Assembly: GCA_963585895.1 (NCBI GenBank)
Contig: OY757921.1
Span: 48,068,161-48,132,160, forward strand
Origin: Sepioteuthis lessoniana
Lineage: Eukaryota > Mollusca > Cephalopoda > Myopsida > Loliginidae
DNA length: 64,000 nucleotides
Direction: 5' to 3'
Shown: positions 20,580 through 31,805 of the stretch, piece by piece
Numbering within the stretch: the stretch's first letter is position 1
How the letters are laid out: the number at the start of each line of letters is the position of its first letter
Made by a program: the position numbers and the translations under genes
Notes under the pieces: generated by a model
Seen by the model: the letters and a program-made list of their open reading frames with translations, nothing else
Told to the model about the DNA's origin: nothing
The model's database searches: none

Positions 20580-22069
20580 AAAGGAGAACAAAAAGAAAAA
20601 AGAAAAAAAACATTTCATAGACAAAACTAAAAAAGAAAAGAAAATTTAATCAGTCCCTGGGGTCGTAGAAAGAAAATTTTATTAGTTTTTTTCCGCTTAT
20701 TAATTCCTTCCAACTTTGTTCAATCATTTTATTTATTAATATTTATTTCATTTCATTTTATTTCAGTTTGTTGTATTCTTTGCTGCATGTATGTGGAGCG
20801 GAGGGTAGGACGAGAAAATGAGAACGGCCAGAAGGAGGCGGTAAAACAGGCTCTTCTCTCAATTGCTCACCACCCGTTACCTTCGCCGTCAATATAGTTC
20901 GACTCGTTCGATTGAATTTTAGAGGATCCTACAACTTCATACAAGCGTCTAAATGCGCATGGCTGGATGAATGCATTTCTCACACACACTCCTTCCTTCA
21001 CCTTGACCGGACATAATACGTTTGGGTTATTTTATACATAAACGTCAATGCCTCTTATTAGTGCATTTATTTCAAAGAGTGTTCAGCGCAAAAATATGTC
21101 GACGAAGAAGAAAAAAAAAACGAGGGTAATGATCGGTGTTGATACGTTGGCTAAACAAAAAAGATTGTGATGTTTTCCTCATTAGGTGGCAGTAGGAGCG
21201 TTTATTTTAAACAAAATTCATTCAAAAAGATCGCTTTTAAATGTATTAAGACAATTGTCATATGTGAGTATATTTTTTATGTATAACCTGACTTAATTTT
21301 CATTTATTAATTCTAAAACTGAAGATGGAAAGAAACAAGATACATTACTAGAATATAATGCTTTTATTTTTTTTAAAAACTGATTAAATTGCGAAAAGAG
21401 TAAAAATGCATTTTAATAGCAAAAAACAATTCTGTTGCCAAAAAGGTTTTTAAAAAAAAATGCGATTTAATTGCAAAAAACATTTTTTTTAAAAAGAATT
21501 ATGTAACTTATGGATAAGGTGCTGTAAAAGATCGAACATGTCAAAAATTGTTTGCAAAGTTAAGAAGTGAAGATTACTTTTTTTAAATGACGCTTTAAAA
21601 TCGTGTATACCAATTGAGGTTGACATTAATCAAATCCAGGCCTTGCTTGAGAATCATCACTCAGCTTAAAATATCTGAATTAAGAATTACATCTTTCGAA
21701 TCAGTTGTTGGCTAAAATGATCCGGTAACTTCTGGGAACAAAGGAAATACAACCCCAGGGGTCATGTGAATTCCGATAGCCAGTTGCATGGCTAATTTAC
21801 CAAGGAGCCCATAGTTAACAAGTACAAAACCAAATAAGTAGCAAATTATATATAGACATAAGTACGTTGATGGACTGAAAAGTTCATAGACTTAAAAGTT
21901 CATGTGTTGAGGTTATGTAAATTGTTGATGACTGACCAATCGGGTCCAAGCACGGCAATCCTGTAGAAAGAAGTATGTGTACTGCAAAGGAAACTATGTT
22001 TAAAAATAAACTTCATTTGGTCACATTCCATGGGAAAATTTTGGTCAGCCTACCAATGTTTCAGCCATC
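20580..22069. other. Relatively unique stretch, no gene recognised
   Basis: About 1.5 kb with few repeats. A purine-rich start (20580-20660) is followed by a more balanced segment at 20790-21010. No frame resembles a known protein. Confidence 0.5.
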
Positions 22070-22325
22070 CCTAGTGTTTGCATATGGTCAGAGTGTTCGC
22101 CAATAGTCTTGGAGACCGAGGTTCATTCCCAGGTTGAGTCATACCAACTACTCAAAAAAGGTACTTGTTGCCTCCTTTCTTAACAGTCAGCATTATAAGG
22201 TATTGATTAAGGGTAAGTTGAGAAATCCAAGGAAAGGGGTAGCGCCCTTCCCTACACCTCGGTGAAGTAGCTATTGAAAAGGAAGCCTTAGAGTTGCTCT
22301 CAACTACGATCGCCAACTTACTATA
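22070..22325 (+). repeat. SINE-C copy
   Basis: tRNA-like head (GGTCAGAGTGTTCGCCAATA; GAGGTTCATTCCCAGG as B box) followed by the SINE-C body: CAGCATTATAAGGTATTGAT, GGGGTAGCGCCCTTCCCTAC. Confidence 0.82.
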
Positions 22326-22371
22326 TATATAAAGATAGATAGATAGATATTTATAAAGGTTAGCACTTGGT

Positions 22372-22445
22372 CTGATGATCGCATTGATGAAAAACTGACA
22401 GACACAGAGTGCCGTTGATTCACTTTCTACACTATCCTAACTTAT
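22372..22445 (+). ncRNA. Hammerhead-like repeat (third class)
   Basis: CTGATGA, then TCGC-ATTG-ATGA (a 4-nt stem II with one wobble and one mismatch), then AAAAC. Followed by GTGCCGTTGATTC, shared with 3971-4030. The GAA and cleavage triplet are degraded. Confidence 0.42.
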
Positions 22446-22521
22446 ATATATGTGCTCTCTTACCGATACTGAGCACTTTTTATTCATGAATATAACAAAC
22501 TACATTATTAGTATATATATA

Positions 22522-22785
22522 TGAATCGGCCTATTGGCTTTGGGTAGAGTCTTTGCCAATGGCCTGGAAGACCAGGGTTCAATCCCAGGTCGAGTCATAC
22601 CAAAGACTCAAAAAAAATGGTTCTTAATACATCCTTACTTAATACTCAGCATTATAAGGTACGTATCAAGGGTAAAGTGGAGCAATCCAGGGAAAGGAGA
22701 AGCGCCTTTCCCAAAACCTCAGTGTAATAGCTATTGAAAAAGGAGTCTTCGGGTCGCCCTCGACCAGTCGCCTGCTTTCTATATA
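22522..22785 (+). repeat. SINE-C copy
   Basis: Head TTGGCTTTGGGTAGAGTC (A box) and AGGGTTCAATCCCAGG (good B box). The body ends in CTTCGGGTCGCCCTCGACCA. About 260 bp. Confidence 0.88.
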
Positions 22786-22864
22786 TATATATATATTTAC
22801 AATTACGTATTCTCTTTAGGAGTTTTTAATGCTAGAGGTAATTGGAGACTTTTATTAGTATTCG

Positions 22865-23085
22865 AATGACAGCAAAGTATCTGCATCTCTCCAGGACACT
22901 TCTGAAATATTCTTGACGATGTCATCAGCGCTTTGGTCTAGACAATCTCAATTCTTCCCAGGATCTTGAGTTGCACCAGAGGCTTTTCTAGATTCTACGA
23001 GATTATTCCTAGGGCTCTAAAAATCATTGTCACCATTTTCACTTTCATGTTCCATATTTCCAGCTCTCTAGCAAAGGCTAAGTAT
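22865..23085 (-). pseudogene. Endonuclease-type LINE, 3' fragment
   Basis: The minus strand gives a KYLAFARELEIWNMKVKMVT-like frame, corresponding to DKYLDLARELKK.WNMKVT in the other copies, followed by the 3' end (ILRRVLE region). Confidence 0.75.
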
Positions 23086-23089
23086 TTAC

Positions 23090-23460
23090 CTATATTTATA
23101 ATTTCTTTTAATGTTACTCGGTAAATGATTACATCTTGTTTGCTGCTGATTACATCCTGTTTGCTAATGATGACTTTTTAACCAATGGGATCCAAACATT
23201 ACAAGTTCTTTTCTTTTTGTGAATTAAAATTAGGTTTCATCATCTGGCTGGAATTTGATGATCAGTTGGGTTTTTTTAATCCATGAAAATTTTATGCATC
23301 TAATATTCCAAAACAAATTCTACGTGTGTACCACTTGTCTTCATAGTCAGAATTCTGTCACTTGTACAATTTTCAGTATGTCCTCTTCTTTACCTAGTCA
23401 TAGCTCTTTTTTAATTCCTTCCACGCGAGTTTTCTACTTTCGCGTGTTATGAGTTCATTA
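23090..23460. other. No recognised feature
   Basis: T-rich. A 65-codon plus frame is present but has no recognisable similarity. Confidence 0.5.
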
Positions 23461-23465
23461 TTTCA

Positions 23466-23560
23466 TCTCTCTCTCTCTCTCTCTCTCTCTCTACAAGAGA
23501 AAGAAATAAAACGCACACACACACACGCACACACACACACACATACATATATATATATAC
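23466..23560. repeat. (TC)n, (AC)n, (AT)n microsatellites
   Basis: Three short arrays close together. Confidence 0.95.
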
Positions 23561-23797
23561 TTTCAAGAAAAAAACAAAATTCTGTCACATTATGATCATA
23601 GATTTATTTCCATTCTGTTAAGAGCACTGATATGAATCAACAACACCAAAAGAAATTTAACAGGACTTCTTCAGATCCAACATGGAAATAACCGAATTTT
23701 GTTTTTATTTTCTTTAAGGAATATTTGCAACGTGATATTGTTTACATTGAGATCTTTACCAGGAATATTTAAATATTCGAATTTTGAATAATTTAAT

Positions 23798-23847
23798 TGT
23801 CCTGACGGAATTGTTCCCTACTCCAGATTTACTTGATTGGAGAATAA

Positions 23848-23892
<45 letters not shown>
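23798..23892 (+). repeat. Repeat E copy 3 plus (AT)n
   Basis: TGTCCTGACGGAATTGTTCC, then CTCCAGATTTACTTG, a diverged copy of the units at 14 and 4643, again directly followed by an AT array. Confidence 0.75.
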
Positions 23893-23894
<2 letters not shown>

Positions 23895-23924
23895 TATTTA
23901 CCCAATTCCAACGTTACGATGTAA

Positions 23925-24185
23925 TACAAGGTCAATTTTTAAGCAAAGTACAGTGGTTTAAATTCAGAGTTTTTCTTCTCCTAGACTGGTTGCCTTACCA
24001 AGAATAAAGAACCTAACCTTCCTTACAATTTACCCATAGTTTAGGCGGGTGGACTCACGCTTTTCTCAATTTCGTGAAGGGCAAAGCAATCAACCTCGTC
24101 GAACTTGTGTCACTGATTTTATTTCCGCCAACGATAACCGTTACGCTAAATTTACCTCCATATATGATGCCACATTTTGCTTTAC
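23925..24185 (-). repeat. SINE-D copy
   Basis: On plus: AATACAAGGTCAATTTTTAA, AATTCAGAGTTTTTCTTCTC, GACTGGTTGCCTTACCAAG and TTTACCCATAG. Same order as 14285 and 29795. Confidence 0.78.
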
Positions 24186-24209
24186 ATTATTATTATTATT
24201 ATTATTATA

Positions 24210-24580
24210 AGCAGACCATCTCGTAAGGACATACAATTGGCACCCAGTGAAAATCGAAATTACTGCACTAGAGAATTATGCAGGAAGATGATCTTATTTA
24301 TCATCACGCTGCAATAAGCACTCTTAAAAATAATGATAATAATGTTAATAATGTCACCACCATGGGAATTTCTAAAACGGGCTCTAACAAATTATAAAAA
24401 ATGTCCAAGATGTTGTGAATGCCAAACGATAATTTGTGTTCATGCTGTCAGAAGGTGTCAGAATTGAATAAATCTAAATAATAAGTTCAATTTGAAGCAA
24501 TTCTAAAAACTGGATTAACGCTAGGACGGAATTAATACAGTAATCAATCAGTTAGCTTAAATCAAATGGAAAATTAGAGG
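24210..24580. other. No recognised feature
   Basis: Follows a short (TTA)n at 24187-24209. It contains GTAAGGACATACAATTGGCA near 24230, which looks generic; no repeat family was assigned. Confidence 0.45.
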
Positions 24581-24585
24581 GGCTA

Positions 24586-24586
24586 A

Positions 24587-24622
<36 letters not shown>

Positions 24623-24663
24623 AACTAATAATTCATCAAAAGGAAGAAATTTTAAAAAACTGA

Positions 24664-24711
<48 letters not shown>

Positions 24712-24718
24712 ATTTAAT

Positions 24719-24755
<37 letters not shown>

Positions 24756-24756
24756 C
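24586..24756. repeat. (GAAA)n and (GATA)n arrays
   Basis: GAAA arrays at 24586-24624 and 24662-24712, then a GATA array at 24721-24756, within a purine-rich region running to about 24900. Confidence 0.95.
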
Positions 24757-25676
24757 TTTTTCAAAGAAAGAAAGCTAATAAATCTTTCCCCGCCTCCAAA
24801 AAAAAAAGAAAAGAAAAAGAAGGAACAGAGAAATCTATCACAAAGAATTAAAGAAAGAAACTAGGAAATAGAAAAAACGAAAAGTAAAAAAAAAAGAAAT
24901 GATTTCAGGAAATATTTTTATTTATCTACCTTCCAATATTCTGTCATTCATCATCAAATAATAAATATTCTGAAGTCAGTCAAAAAAAAAAAAAAGCAAA
25001 AACAAAGATAAAAAAAATAAAAATAATAAAAATAAGCTCAACGAACTGAATATTTCGGTCAAAAATATAACAAAGGAAAATATTAGCAAGGAAAATAAAT
25101 CAAATCGCTTCAAACGCTGACCAAAAAAACAGTCCAGAAAGAAAACATAATTATTAACGCTATTGAAACAATGACAGACAATCAGATAAAAAGAAACGTT
25201 AAACAGGCAAAGCGAAAGTAAAGGGAGTGGGTACAATCAAATGTCCCGGGTGATAAAATGGTCGGCAGCTGCAGATTTGTAATTGGTTGCTTTTGGACAA
25301 CAGTCGAAAAAGACACTGGATTCATATAAAAATATTTATAAAAAATGGATGAACAATTTCATTTTTTTCTTCTTCCTGTTCTTTTCATGTGATGTCTCAA
25401 AAGTCAACGTCGTCGACCCCTCAGTATTTTTAAATGCGAAACACGCCTCGCTTTGAGTCTGGATTGGATCGATTTATTTAAGGTCAGCGCGTGAGTTTTT
25501 CGAATTCAGTTTTCAAAAAAAATGATTGTCGCCAACCCCAAAAGAACTAATTTACACCATTTTGTATGCTTGCGTCATTCAAAGATATGTGCCAAAAGAG
25601 CGCACTTGTCAATATTTGTATGTCTGGCGCTGTTCGTAACAGGGAGCAAGAAAAATGATGTTACAAGCAATTGTAA
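24757..25676. other. Purine-rich then unique sequence
   Basis: A-rich DNA to about 25230. 25380-25670 is more balanced, with a 61-codon plus frame (25522-25707) that I do not recognise; coding is not supported. Confidence 0.45.
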
Positions 25677-25772
25677 TTTACAAAGCTTTGCTAAGTCAAG
25701 CACATAAGCCTCAAATTGCTTGCAAGTACCCAGCACTTTTAAGTGATCATCAAAACTAAATATTGAACTGGC
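25677..25772 (-). repeat. SINE-G antisense copy
   Basis: AAAGCTTTGCTAAGTCAAGC and TTTTAAGTGATCATCAAAAC parallel 35347-35434. It lies immediately upstream of an element B head. Confidence 0.6.
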
Positions 25773-25789
25773 TCATGTCCGCTTAAAGT

Positions 25790-26335
25790 TAATGGTTGAC
25801 CAGTTGACTTGGGCTGTAGAATGCACCGAATGCATCTATGCAGAGAGTTAAGACTCCCGCGACGAGTGTCCTTGATATGGCACGAAACAATCTGATGGTG
25901 AGGTTCCAGTAATCCTCGAGCTTTGGGGAATGCAGAGTACCCCTTCATTACCATCGCTCCCAGGTCCACTCTGGCCCGTAGTGGTAGCACCTGACAGGGT
26001 CCTATCTATGGATCAAATTGAACTCTATAATTACGCTAAACTGAATTGTTTGAAATAGCACTGTTTTTACATTCCTCTGACAGTAAACAAAAATTTATAC
26101 TTATACAAAACTGAATTGTTTGAAATGGAACAGTTTTGACACTTAAACTGTGTATTTATGCTAAACTGAATTATTTGAAATAGATCAGTTTTAACATTTA
26201 GCAGTGTCAACAAAAAACATACTAATACAAAACTGTGTTGTTTGAAATAGAACTATTTATATGTGCAAAAATGGATTTGGCATTAAATAACCTACAATGG
26301 TTGATGTGCCATAAAACCAAACAAAACTAAACTAA
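25790..26335 (+). repeat. Element B, near full length
   Basis: Head CAGTTGACTTGGGCTGTAG, box CCTATCTATGGATCAAAT, internal units (GCTAAACTGAATTATTTGAA type) and tail hairpin GGCATTAAATAACC with GGTTGATGTGCC, then CATAAAACCAAACAAAAC. Confidence 0.9.
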
Positions 26336-26339
26336 AGTT

Positions 26340-26837
26340 ACTTTAATGATCTGGCAGGCACCGGTGATTTCAATATGACTTGACTGTAAGTCACTGTAAT
26401 AAAAGTTTTATGTGGCTAAAAGAAATATTGCCTGTCATCAGACTGGACAGCAAAATTTTAGAAACAAATGTTGCATAATAGATTGATGAAATCTTTTATT
26501 GACAGGTGGTGTATCATTCGAATTAAATTCTAAGCTGTTAAATGCGTAGGAAAAAAACGTGGGACAATCAGTATGATTGAAAGTTATTGAACCTGAGGTC
26601 AATCGGAGACGACGGTACTAATGCGATGGTTTCACTCAGGTGACCAAAGCTGTTATAAAAGTTTAGAAGATTGGAATAAGTTAATCAATTACAGATGAAC
26701 GTACGAACAAAATGGTTGTGTTCCAACTCTCGGAAAAGGGAAAATGGTTGTCGTAAAATAAAGATATGCCCATAAGAATGATCTCCACGTTGTTGCTATC
26801 CCAGAAAATTGCAGAAAAAAATGTAACTTTATAATTA
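26340..26837. other. No recognised feature
   Basis: No protein-like frame or known repeat. Confidence 0.5.
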
Positions 26838-27090
26838 TGTCGGCCCTTTAGCCTCAATGAGTAGAGTGTTCGCCAATAGCTCGGGAAACCGAGCATCAAT
26901 CCCAGGTCGAGTCATACCAAAGACTCAAAAATGGTACTTGATGCCACCTTGCATAACACTAAGCATTATAAGATCTGGATCAAGGGTAAAGTAGAGCAAT
27001 CCAGGGAATGGAGTAGCGCCCTCTCCTACTTATCAGTGTAGTAGCCATTGAAAATAAAGCCTTCGGGTCGCTCTTGACTTCTTACAATCA
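26838..27090 (+). repeat. SINE-C copy
   Basis: Head TAGCCTCAATGAGTAGAGTG (A box) and GAGCATCAATCCCAGG (B box, one change). The body matches the other copies through CTTCGGGTCGCTCTTGACTT. Confidence 0.88.
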
Positions 27091-27148
27091 TTTTAAACAG
27101 GTACGCACCTCATTATCTCAGAGACATATTTGACTCATAATTATGAAC

Positions 27149-27225
27149 AAGCAGGTGTTACCACTCCCGGTCAGAGTAGATCTGAGAGTAATAGAAATTA
27201 AGGAGTGATTCCATACTCCCAAAAA
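27149..27225 (-). repeat. Element B head fragment
   Basis: GTGTTACCACTCCCGGTCAG, then a degraded GGCAATGAAGGGGTACTCC-like stretch. Confidence 0.65.
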
Positions 27226-27515
27226 TATATAGAGAAAGAGAAAAGAGAGAGCAGTCAGTAAATGAACAGAAAGACAAAGGAGGAGTGGAGAAGCAAGAAA
27301 TGTAGCAAATAGAATAAAAGAAAAAATGCTTAAACAAATGTTGATTACTTGGGTTCAAGGGTGCTAATTTTTTGCGAAAGTCAGACTAATAATTATGGTC
27401 TACAATTATATTCCGTACAAAAGAGTATGGATGTACCTGTAAGACACATTAGGTTAAGTGGTCGCGCATTTACCATAACTCGGTAATTTGGAATCGCTTG
27501 TAAGTGATGTGAACC

Positions 27516-27690
27516 AATGGCTCAGTGGTAGAGTTTTGATTCTGCGTTCTGTGATCGTTAGTTTGATATCCAGTGGTAAAGATCACCGTATACACAGATG
27601 ATAAGACTTAATAAGGTCGAAACAGCTATCCAGTGGTTCCGTATGTCACGCCGGGTGCTTGCCGAATTTTCTAGTCATGGTAAAGACACT
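27516..27690 (+). mobile_element. SINE-J: tRNA-headed SINE with a hammerhead-like core
   Basis: The head has a near-consensus A box, TGGCTCAGTGGTAGAG (27517-27532), and a weaker B box, TAGTTTGATATCC. About 25 nt after the B box, at 27595-27630, a hammerhead-like core appears: CAGATGA (consensus CUGANGA, one change), stem II GAC/GTC, GAAAC, then an almost palindromic ACAGCTAT followed by C. CCAGTGGTTCCGTATGTCAC follows. The combination recalls the SINE-like, pol III-promoted hammerhead elements (Sm-alpha) of schistosomes. Confidence 0.65.
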
Positions 27691-27744
27691 AGGATTCATA
27701 TAAAAATTATATTCATTATCTTAAACACACCTATTTGACTCATT

Positions 27745-27885
27745 ATAGATCCTATGGATCTCCTTATCCCCCGGCTCCAGCTCTGGTTTCAATAGTACAA
27801 CCTTTGTCTTTCTACAAGGATGGCGTTGAAATTAAATAACCCACGAAGGTTGATATGCCATTTAAACAAAGAAACCAAATCAAAT
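27745..27885 (+). repeat. SINE-A 3' part
   Basis: CTCCTTATCCCCCGGCTCC, CTTTCTACAAGGATGGC and the shared tail AACCCACGAAGGTTGATATG. The tRNA head is missing. Confidence 0.8.
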
Positions 27886-27889
27886 AGAT

Positions 27890-28118
27890 TCGTCTAAGTG
27901 GTCACCAAGCTAAATATTGAACAAGCATATTGCAGCTTTGGTGATCTGATCAACTCACGAAGAATGGTTTACTAATCAAGCTTTCTAACACTTATTGATT
28001 GATAGAAGCTCAATGAGTGGAATTAGTTATTTACTAAGTTTAGTTGTTGAAGTATGAGGTACTCAGTCAGAATCGAATTCATTTACAATGGTTTGCTCTT
28101 CTAACTTTCTAACCATTA
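27890..28118 (-). repeat. SINE-G antisense fragments
   Basis: 27893-27925 repeats TAAGTGGTCACCAAGCTAAA. 28015-28115 contains, on the minus strand, a tRNA-like head (GGTTGTAATGGTTAGAAAG as A box; GAATTCGATTCTGACTGAG as B box). It lies directly upstream of element B. Confidence 0.62.
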
Positions 28119-28121
28119 CAA

Positions 28122-28702
28122 CCCAGTCAGCTAGAGCTATGAAATACGCTAATTGCACCTTTGCAGAGGGGTAAAACCCCAACTTCATCAAAGAGTGTCC
28201 TGATATAACGCTAAACTGAATCTGATGATGAGGCTCCAGACCTGGAGCTTTGGGGTATGCGGAGTACCCCTTCATTGCTATTAGTCCCTGGTCCACTCAG
28301 TCACTGAGTCTTAGTACCTGTTAGGGTCCCATCTATGAGTCAAATAGAAATATGTAATCATTTGGTATACTTGAAAATATTTAACTGGGTGCAAACAAAT
28401 TTCTGTTAGATTGAATTATTAGTATTACATAACAATATTTGGAGCCATTTAACTGTGCGCAGTTGAATAGTATCATTAGTTTTTGATAGCAATACTTGAA
28501 ACGATGAAACTTTGTGCAAATAAAACTATTAGTGTAAGCAATACTTGGAACCATTTAACTGTGTACCAGTTAGTTATGAATCATTTAAAAATTGTCACGA
28601 AAGAACTATTCGTTTGTAAATCATTTATATTTAATATATATTTAGAAACAGGATTTGGCATTAAATGACCTACAAGTGTTGATATGCCGTAAAACACTAG
28701 TA
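28122..28702 (+). repeat. Element B, subfamily II
   Basis: Standard head (CCCAGTCAGCTAGAGC) and tail (TTGATATGCCGTAAAAC), but internal units are of the CAATACTTGGAACCATTTAA type instead of the GCTAAACTGAATTGTTTGAA type. Confidence 0.88.
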
Positions 28703-28749
28703 ACTTCTAAACATTTAACCATGTGAAGTACCAAATTAATTGAATTAGT

Positions 28750-28886
28750 TATTTACTAAGCTTCATTAAACTGTGTAATTCTGCTAAACTGAATTGTTTG
28801 AAATAGAGCTGTTAGTATGCATAAAAATGGATTTGGTATTAAATAACCAACAAAAGTTGATATGCCATAAAACTAAACCAAACCAA
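28750..28886 (+). repeat. Element B 3' part
   Basis: One internal unit (GCTAAACTGAATTGTTTGAA) and the tail TTGATATGCCATAAAAC. Confidence 0.88.
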
Positions 28887-28889
28887 TGC

Positions 28890-29540
28890 ACTTGGCACAT
28901 CGTTTCTCAACTTTGTGGTAGGGTTGTGTGTGTTTTTTTTTTTTTCAAAATTATTTTTAAAGTAAAGATTAATTTAAAAAAAGAGTAATTTCTTTCTTGA
29001 TGCCAAACACACTTTTGTAACCCCTCATATATTATTTTCAGGGGTGAGAAGTGCTTTATATACTCATTCCATATTTCTAAAACTTTTTGCCTTACAAGAT
29101 TGAAATGAGCAATTACGTATTTCTTATTCATTAACCAGGAATGATTTTTTTTAATATAAAAAGGCATAAAAAGAAAATTACAATCGGAAAATATTCAGCA
29201 GTTTATTCATTATTCATTGCTATGTTGCTTCCAGACAGTAATTCAGTATCCTGTGTATTTATCAAACCCTTTTCACTACGATCAGGATTTAACACAAGGC
29301 CAAGTTTTTAGGCGGGTGTCTCTCCAGTACACGAATGCACGGACAAGAGCAGTGCTAAAAATTGCTTGGTCCCCCTCAACATTTCCCCTTAAAAAGCGCC
29401 ACAAGCAATAAAACTAACGCTTACCCTTATAGACAAAAGAGCAGGTGCTGCATGTTGAGACAGTCCCCTAAAGCCAGCTCTTTAATATAAAGGCAGAAAT
29501 CAAAGCCAGCGGTTTTTTCCAGCTCGTAGTTCAGTTCCAT
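28890..29540. other. No recognised feature
   Basis: Mostly AT-rich. AACACAAGGCCAAGTTTTTA near 29290 weakly resembles antisense SINE-D. Confidence 0.45.
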
Positions 29541-29542
29541 TC

Positions 29543-29735
29543 TCGGGACTGTCCCCGTGACGTAGTGGCTAAAATCCAAGACTGAGTAAACGAGTTCGAA
29601 CTCCAGTCGCGCTTTTACGTTCATTCTCGGTCTAATTCTAAGGAAAAGGTATGAGTCTCCTTATCCCCTTCTTGTCCTTCTACAAGAATTAAATTAGCAT
29701 TGAATAATCAACGATATACCATTTTAACAAAGAAA
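29543..29735 (+). repeat. SINE-A copy
   Basis: A box GACGTAGTGGCTAAAATCC, B box GAGTTCGAACTCC (perfect GTTCGAACTCC type), then GTCGCGCTTTTACGTTCATT and a diverged tail. Confidence 0.85.
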
Positions 29736-29794
29736 TCAACCAATATTCTACCTTTTGTATATCGTCATAGCATGACTTTTTATATTTACCCAAC

Positions 29795-30060
29795 TCCTCT
29801 GCACGGGCGGGGTGTGACAGATAGTTCAGGTGTAAAATCAGAGTTTTTCTCTCTCCTAGGCCGGTTGCTATACCAAGGTTAAAAGTCCGTCTGCCTAACT
29901 ATTTGATATACCCAGAGATAGAATAATTGGATTTATACCTTTCCCAAGGGTATTAGCGCAATGTGAAATTCAAACGGCCTAGTCCAGGATTTAAACTCGT
30001 GTAATTATATCCATTCCCATGAACGCTATATGACAATACCGCTATCTCATTCCTTCATAT
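29795..30060 (-). repeat. SINE-D copy
   Basis: On plus: AAATCAGAGTTTTTCTCTCT, GGCCGGTTGCTATACCAAGG, then GGATTTAAACTCGTGTAAT near 29990, where the minus-strand B box would be. Confidence 0.75.
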
Positions 30061-30460
30061 TCCAATTACACACAACTACTGTCCAATATCACAACGGTTT
30101 TTAAAGAACAATTAAATTTCGACAAAAGACGAAAAAAGTGACCTGAAAACGAGGAATTTCCACAAAAGGTTTCGTTTTCTATTATTATCTGTTGGACTCA
30201 TGGAATTTTTGGATCAGTTGTATATGATGGACATTACAAAGTGGCTTTATTGAGTGTAAGCATTCGTCAAAACACGATAAAGATTGAAATATTTTAAATT
30301 CTGAAATTAGGGTTCTATCACTATTAAAGTTAAGGTTTTTGGTTTTTAAAGGTGTATATTCATTCACTTAACCTGTTCTATACATCGCTACACTGATATT
30401 TAAAAAATCTTTATGGAAACTAATAATAGTCCCTATGAAGTTGAGAAAAAAAATGGATGG
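30061..30460. other. No recognised feature
   Basis: AT-rich spacer with no protein-like frame. Confidence 0.5.
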
Positions 30461-30464
30461 TACC

Positions 30465-30585
30465 GTTTGCTTATTAAAGGGCAAGACTCTGAAATTAGTA
30501 GACATACCTCGGAAGCAATATTTCATCTACTGAAAGCGATGTCAACATACAGATAGGTAACGTATGGACTGATATTAACTATTGG
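30465..30585 (+). pseudogene. RTE-like LINE small fragment
   Basis: CTCTGAAATTAGTAGACATA, CTCGGAAGCAATATTTC and GAAAGCGATGTCAACATAC parallel the LKLVDKFTYLGS..SSTE.D region of the RT ORF. Cut off by the tail of the antisense element B that follows. Confidence 0.7.
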
Positions 30586-30587
30586 TC

Positions 30588-31072
30588 GTTTTTTATAGCA
30601 TGTCAACCATTGTAAGTTATTTAATACAAAATCCTGTTGATACATATGATTTTAAAATGAATAGTTTGTAAAGGATATTTTTAAACGAAACAAAGCTCAT
30701 TTATTTGCACACAGTTAAATGATTTCAAGTATCGCTATCATAAACCTGTTCTGTATGCACGCAGTTAAATGGTTTCAAACTTTGCTATGCAATACTAATA
30801 GTTCAATTTGATATTAATCATTTATTTGCACACAGTTAAATGGTTTCAAGTATTGTAAATGATTAAATAGTTCTATTTGACCCACTGTCGGGGCCCTAAT
30901 AGGTACTACCACTAAGAGAAAACCTTGGAATAATGGCAATGAAGGGGTACTCCACATTCTCCAAATCTCAAGATGCAATTTAATGTCATATACAGGACAC
31001 TCTTTGGCGGAGGGTCTTAGCCCTCTACAGAGATATAGTCGGCGTATTCTATCGTCCCAGCTGAGTGAGCTG
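30588..31072 (-). repeat. Element B, subfamily II
   Basis: Tail TAGCATGTCAACCATTGTAA, internal units ATGGTTTCAAGTATTG, head ending CCCAGCTGAGTGAGCTG. Confidence 0.85.
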
Positions 31073-31084
31073 ACAACTGGCCAT

Positions 31085-31285
31085 TAAATTGAATCTGTAG
31101 CATTTCATAGCAAACTTGAAACCATTTAACTGTGTGCTAAAAAATTAGCTCTGGCTCGTTTAAAAATAGTATTACCAACAAACTATTCGTTTACAAATAT
31201 CTATTAAATATATATGTATAAACATGATTTGGCATTAAATAACCTATAATGGTTGATATGCCGTAAAACAACCACCCAACCAACT
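31085..31285 (+). repeat. Element B 3' part, subfamily II
   Basis: CTTGAAACCATTTAACTGTG unit and tail GGTTGATATGCCGTAAAAC followed by CAACCACCCAACCAAC. Head-to-head with the preceding antisense copy. Confidence 0.85.
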
Positions 31286-31289
31286 TAAT

Positions 31290-31803
31290 TTTCTTTGTAT
31301 ATTTTTCTTCACTTTCATTGAACATTTTTTTCTGGCTTTTCTTTTCCATCTTTCCTTCCTTCTAAATTTACCCCTTTATTTCTTTTCTTCCGTTTTTTCG
31401 AACCACTTCTTTCTAAATCCATTATAACCTAATGTCCTCGTTTGAGGACAGTTAACATAAATATGAAAATCTCATTTGATACTTACATTTTAATTAATTT
31501 AATGCCTACTTTGCATTGATAAAATTTATATTTACTGTAATGAAGGTTAAATGGATGTTTCAGTGTGTTTTATATTTTTCCTTATAATAATTTCATTATA
31601 AATCGGAAAATTAAATCTAAGTTATAATGGATTCATAATTGTCCTTTCCGCTATCAAATTCTTTCTTTCTTCCTTCCTTCCGACCAAAATCGCCAATGAA
31701 AAATCTTCCTCATTCTAATATTTCAAAACCAAATAAAAATGATGGTAAATTCTCATTTGATGCAAATATTTTGCATAAACTGGAGAACATTTCATCTTTC
31801 TTT
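31290..31803. other. No recognised feature
   Basis: Pyrimidine-rich start, then AT-rich sequence. No feature supported. Confidence 0.5.
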
Positions 31804-31805
31804 TT

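Noticed and set aside
23640..23690. CTGAAGAAG on the minus strand as a further hammerhead
   Set aside because: No GAAA box follows at a usable distance and no stem II can be drawn.
25522..25707. Small protein gene (61 codons)
   Set aside because: The frame is short, no domain is recognised, and splice or promoter context is not convincing.
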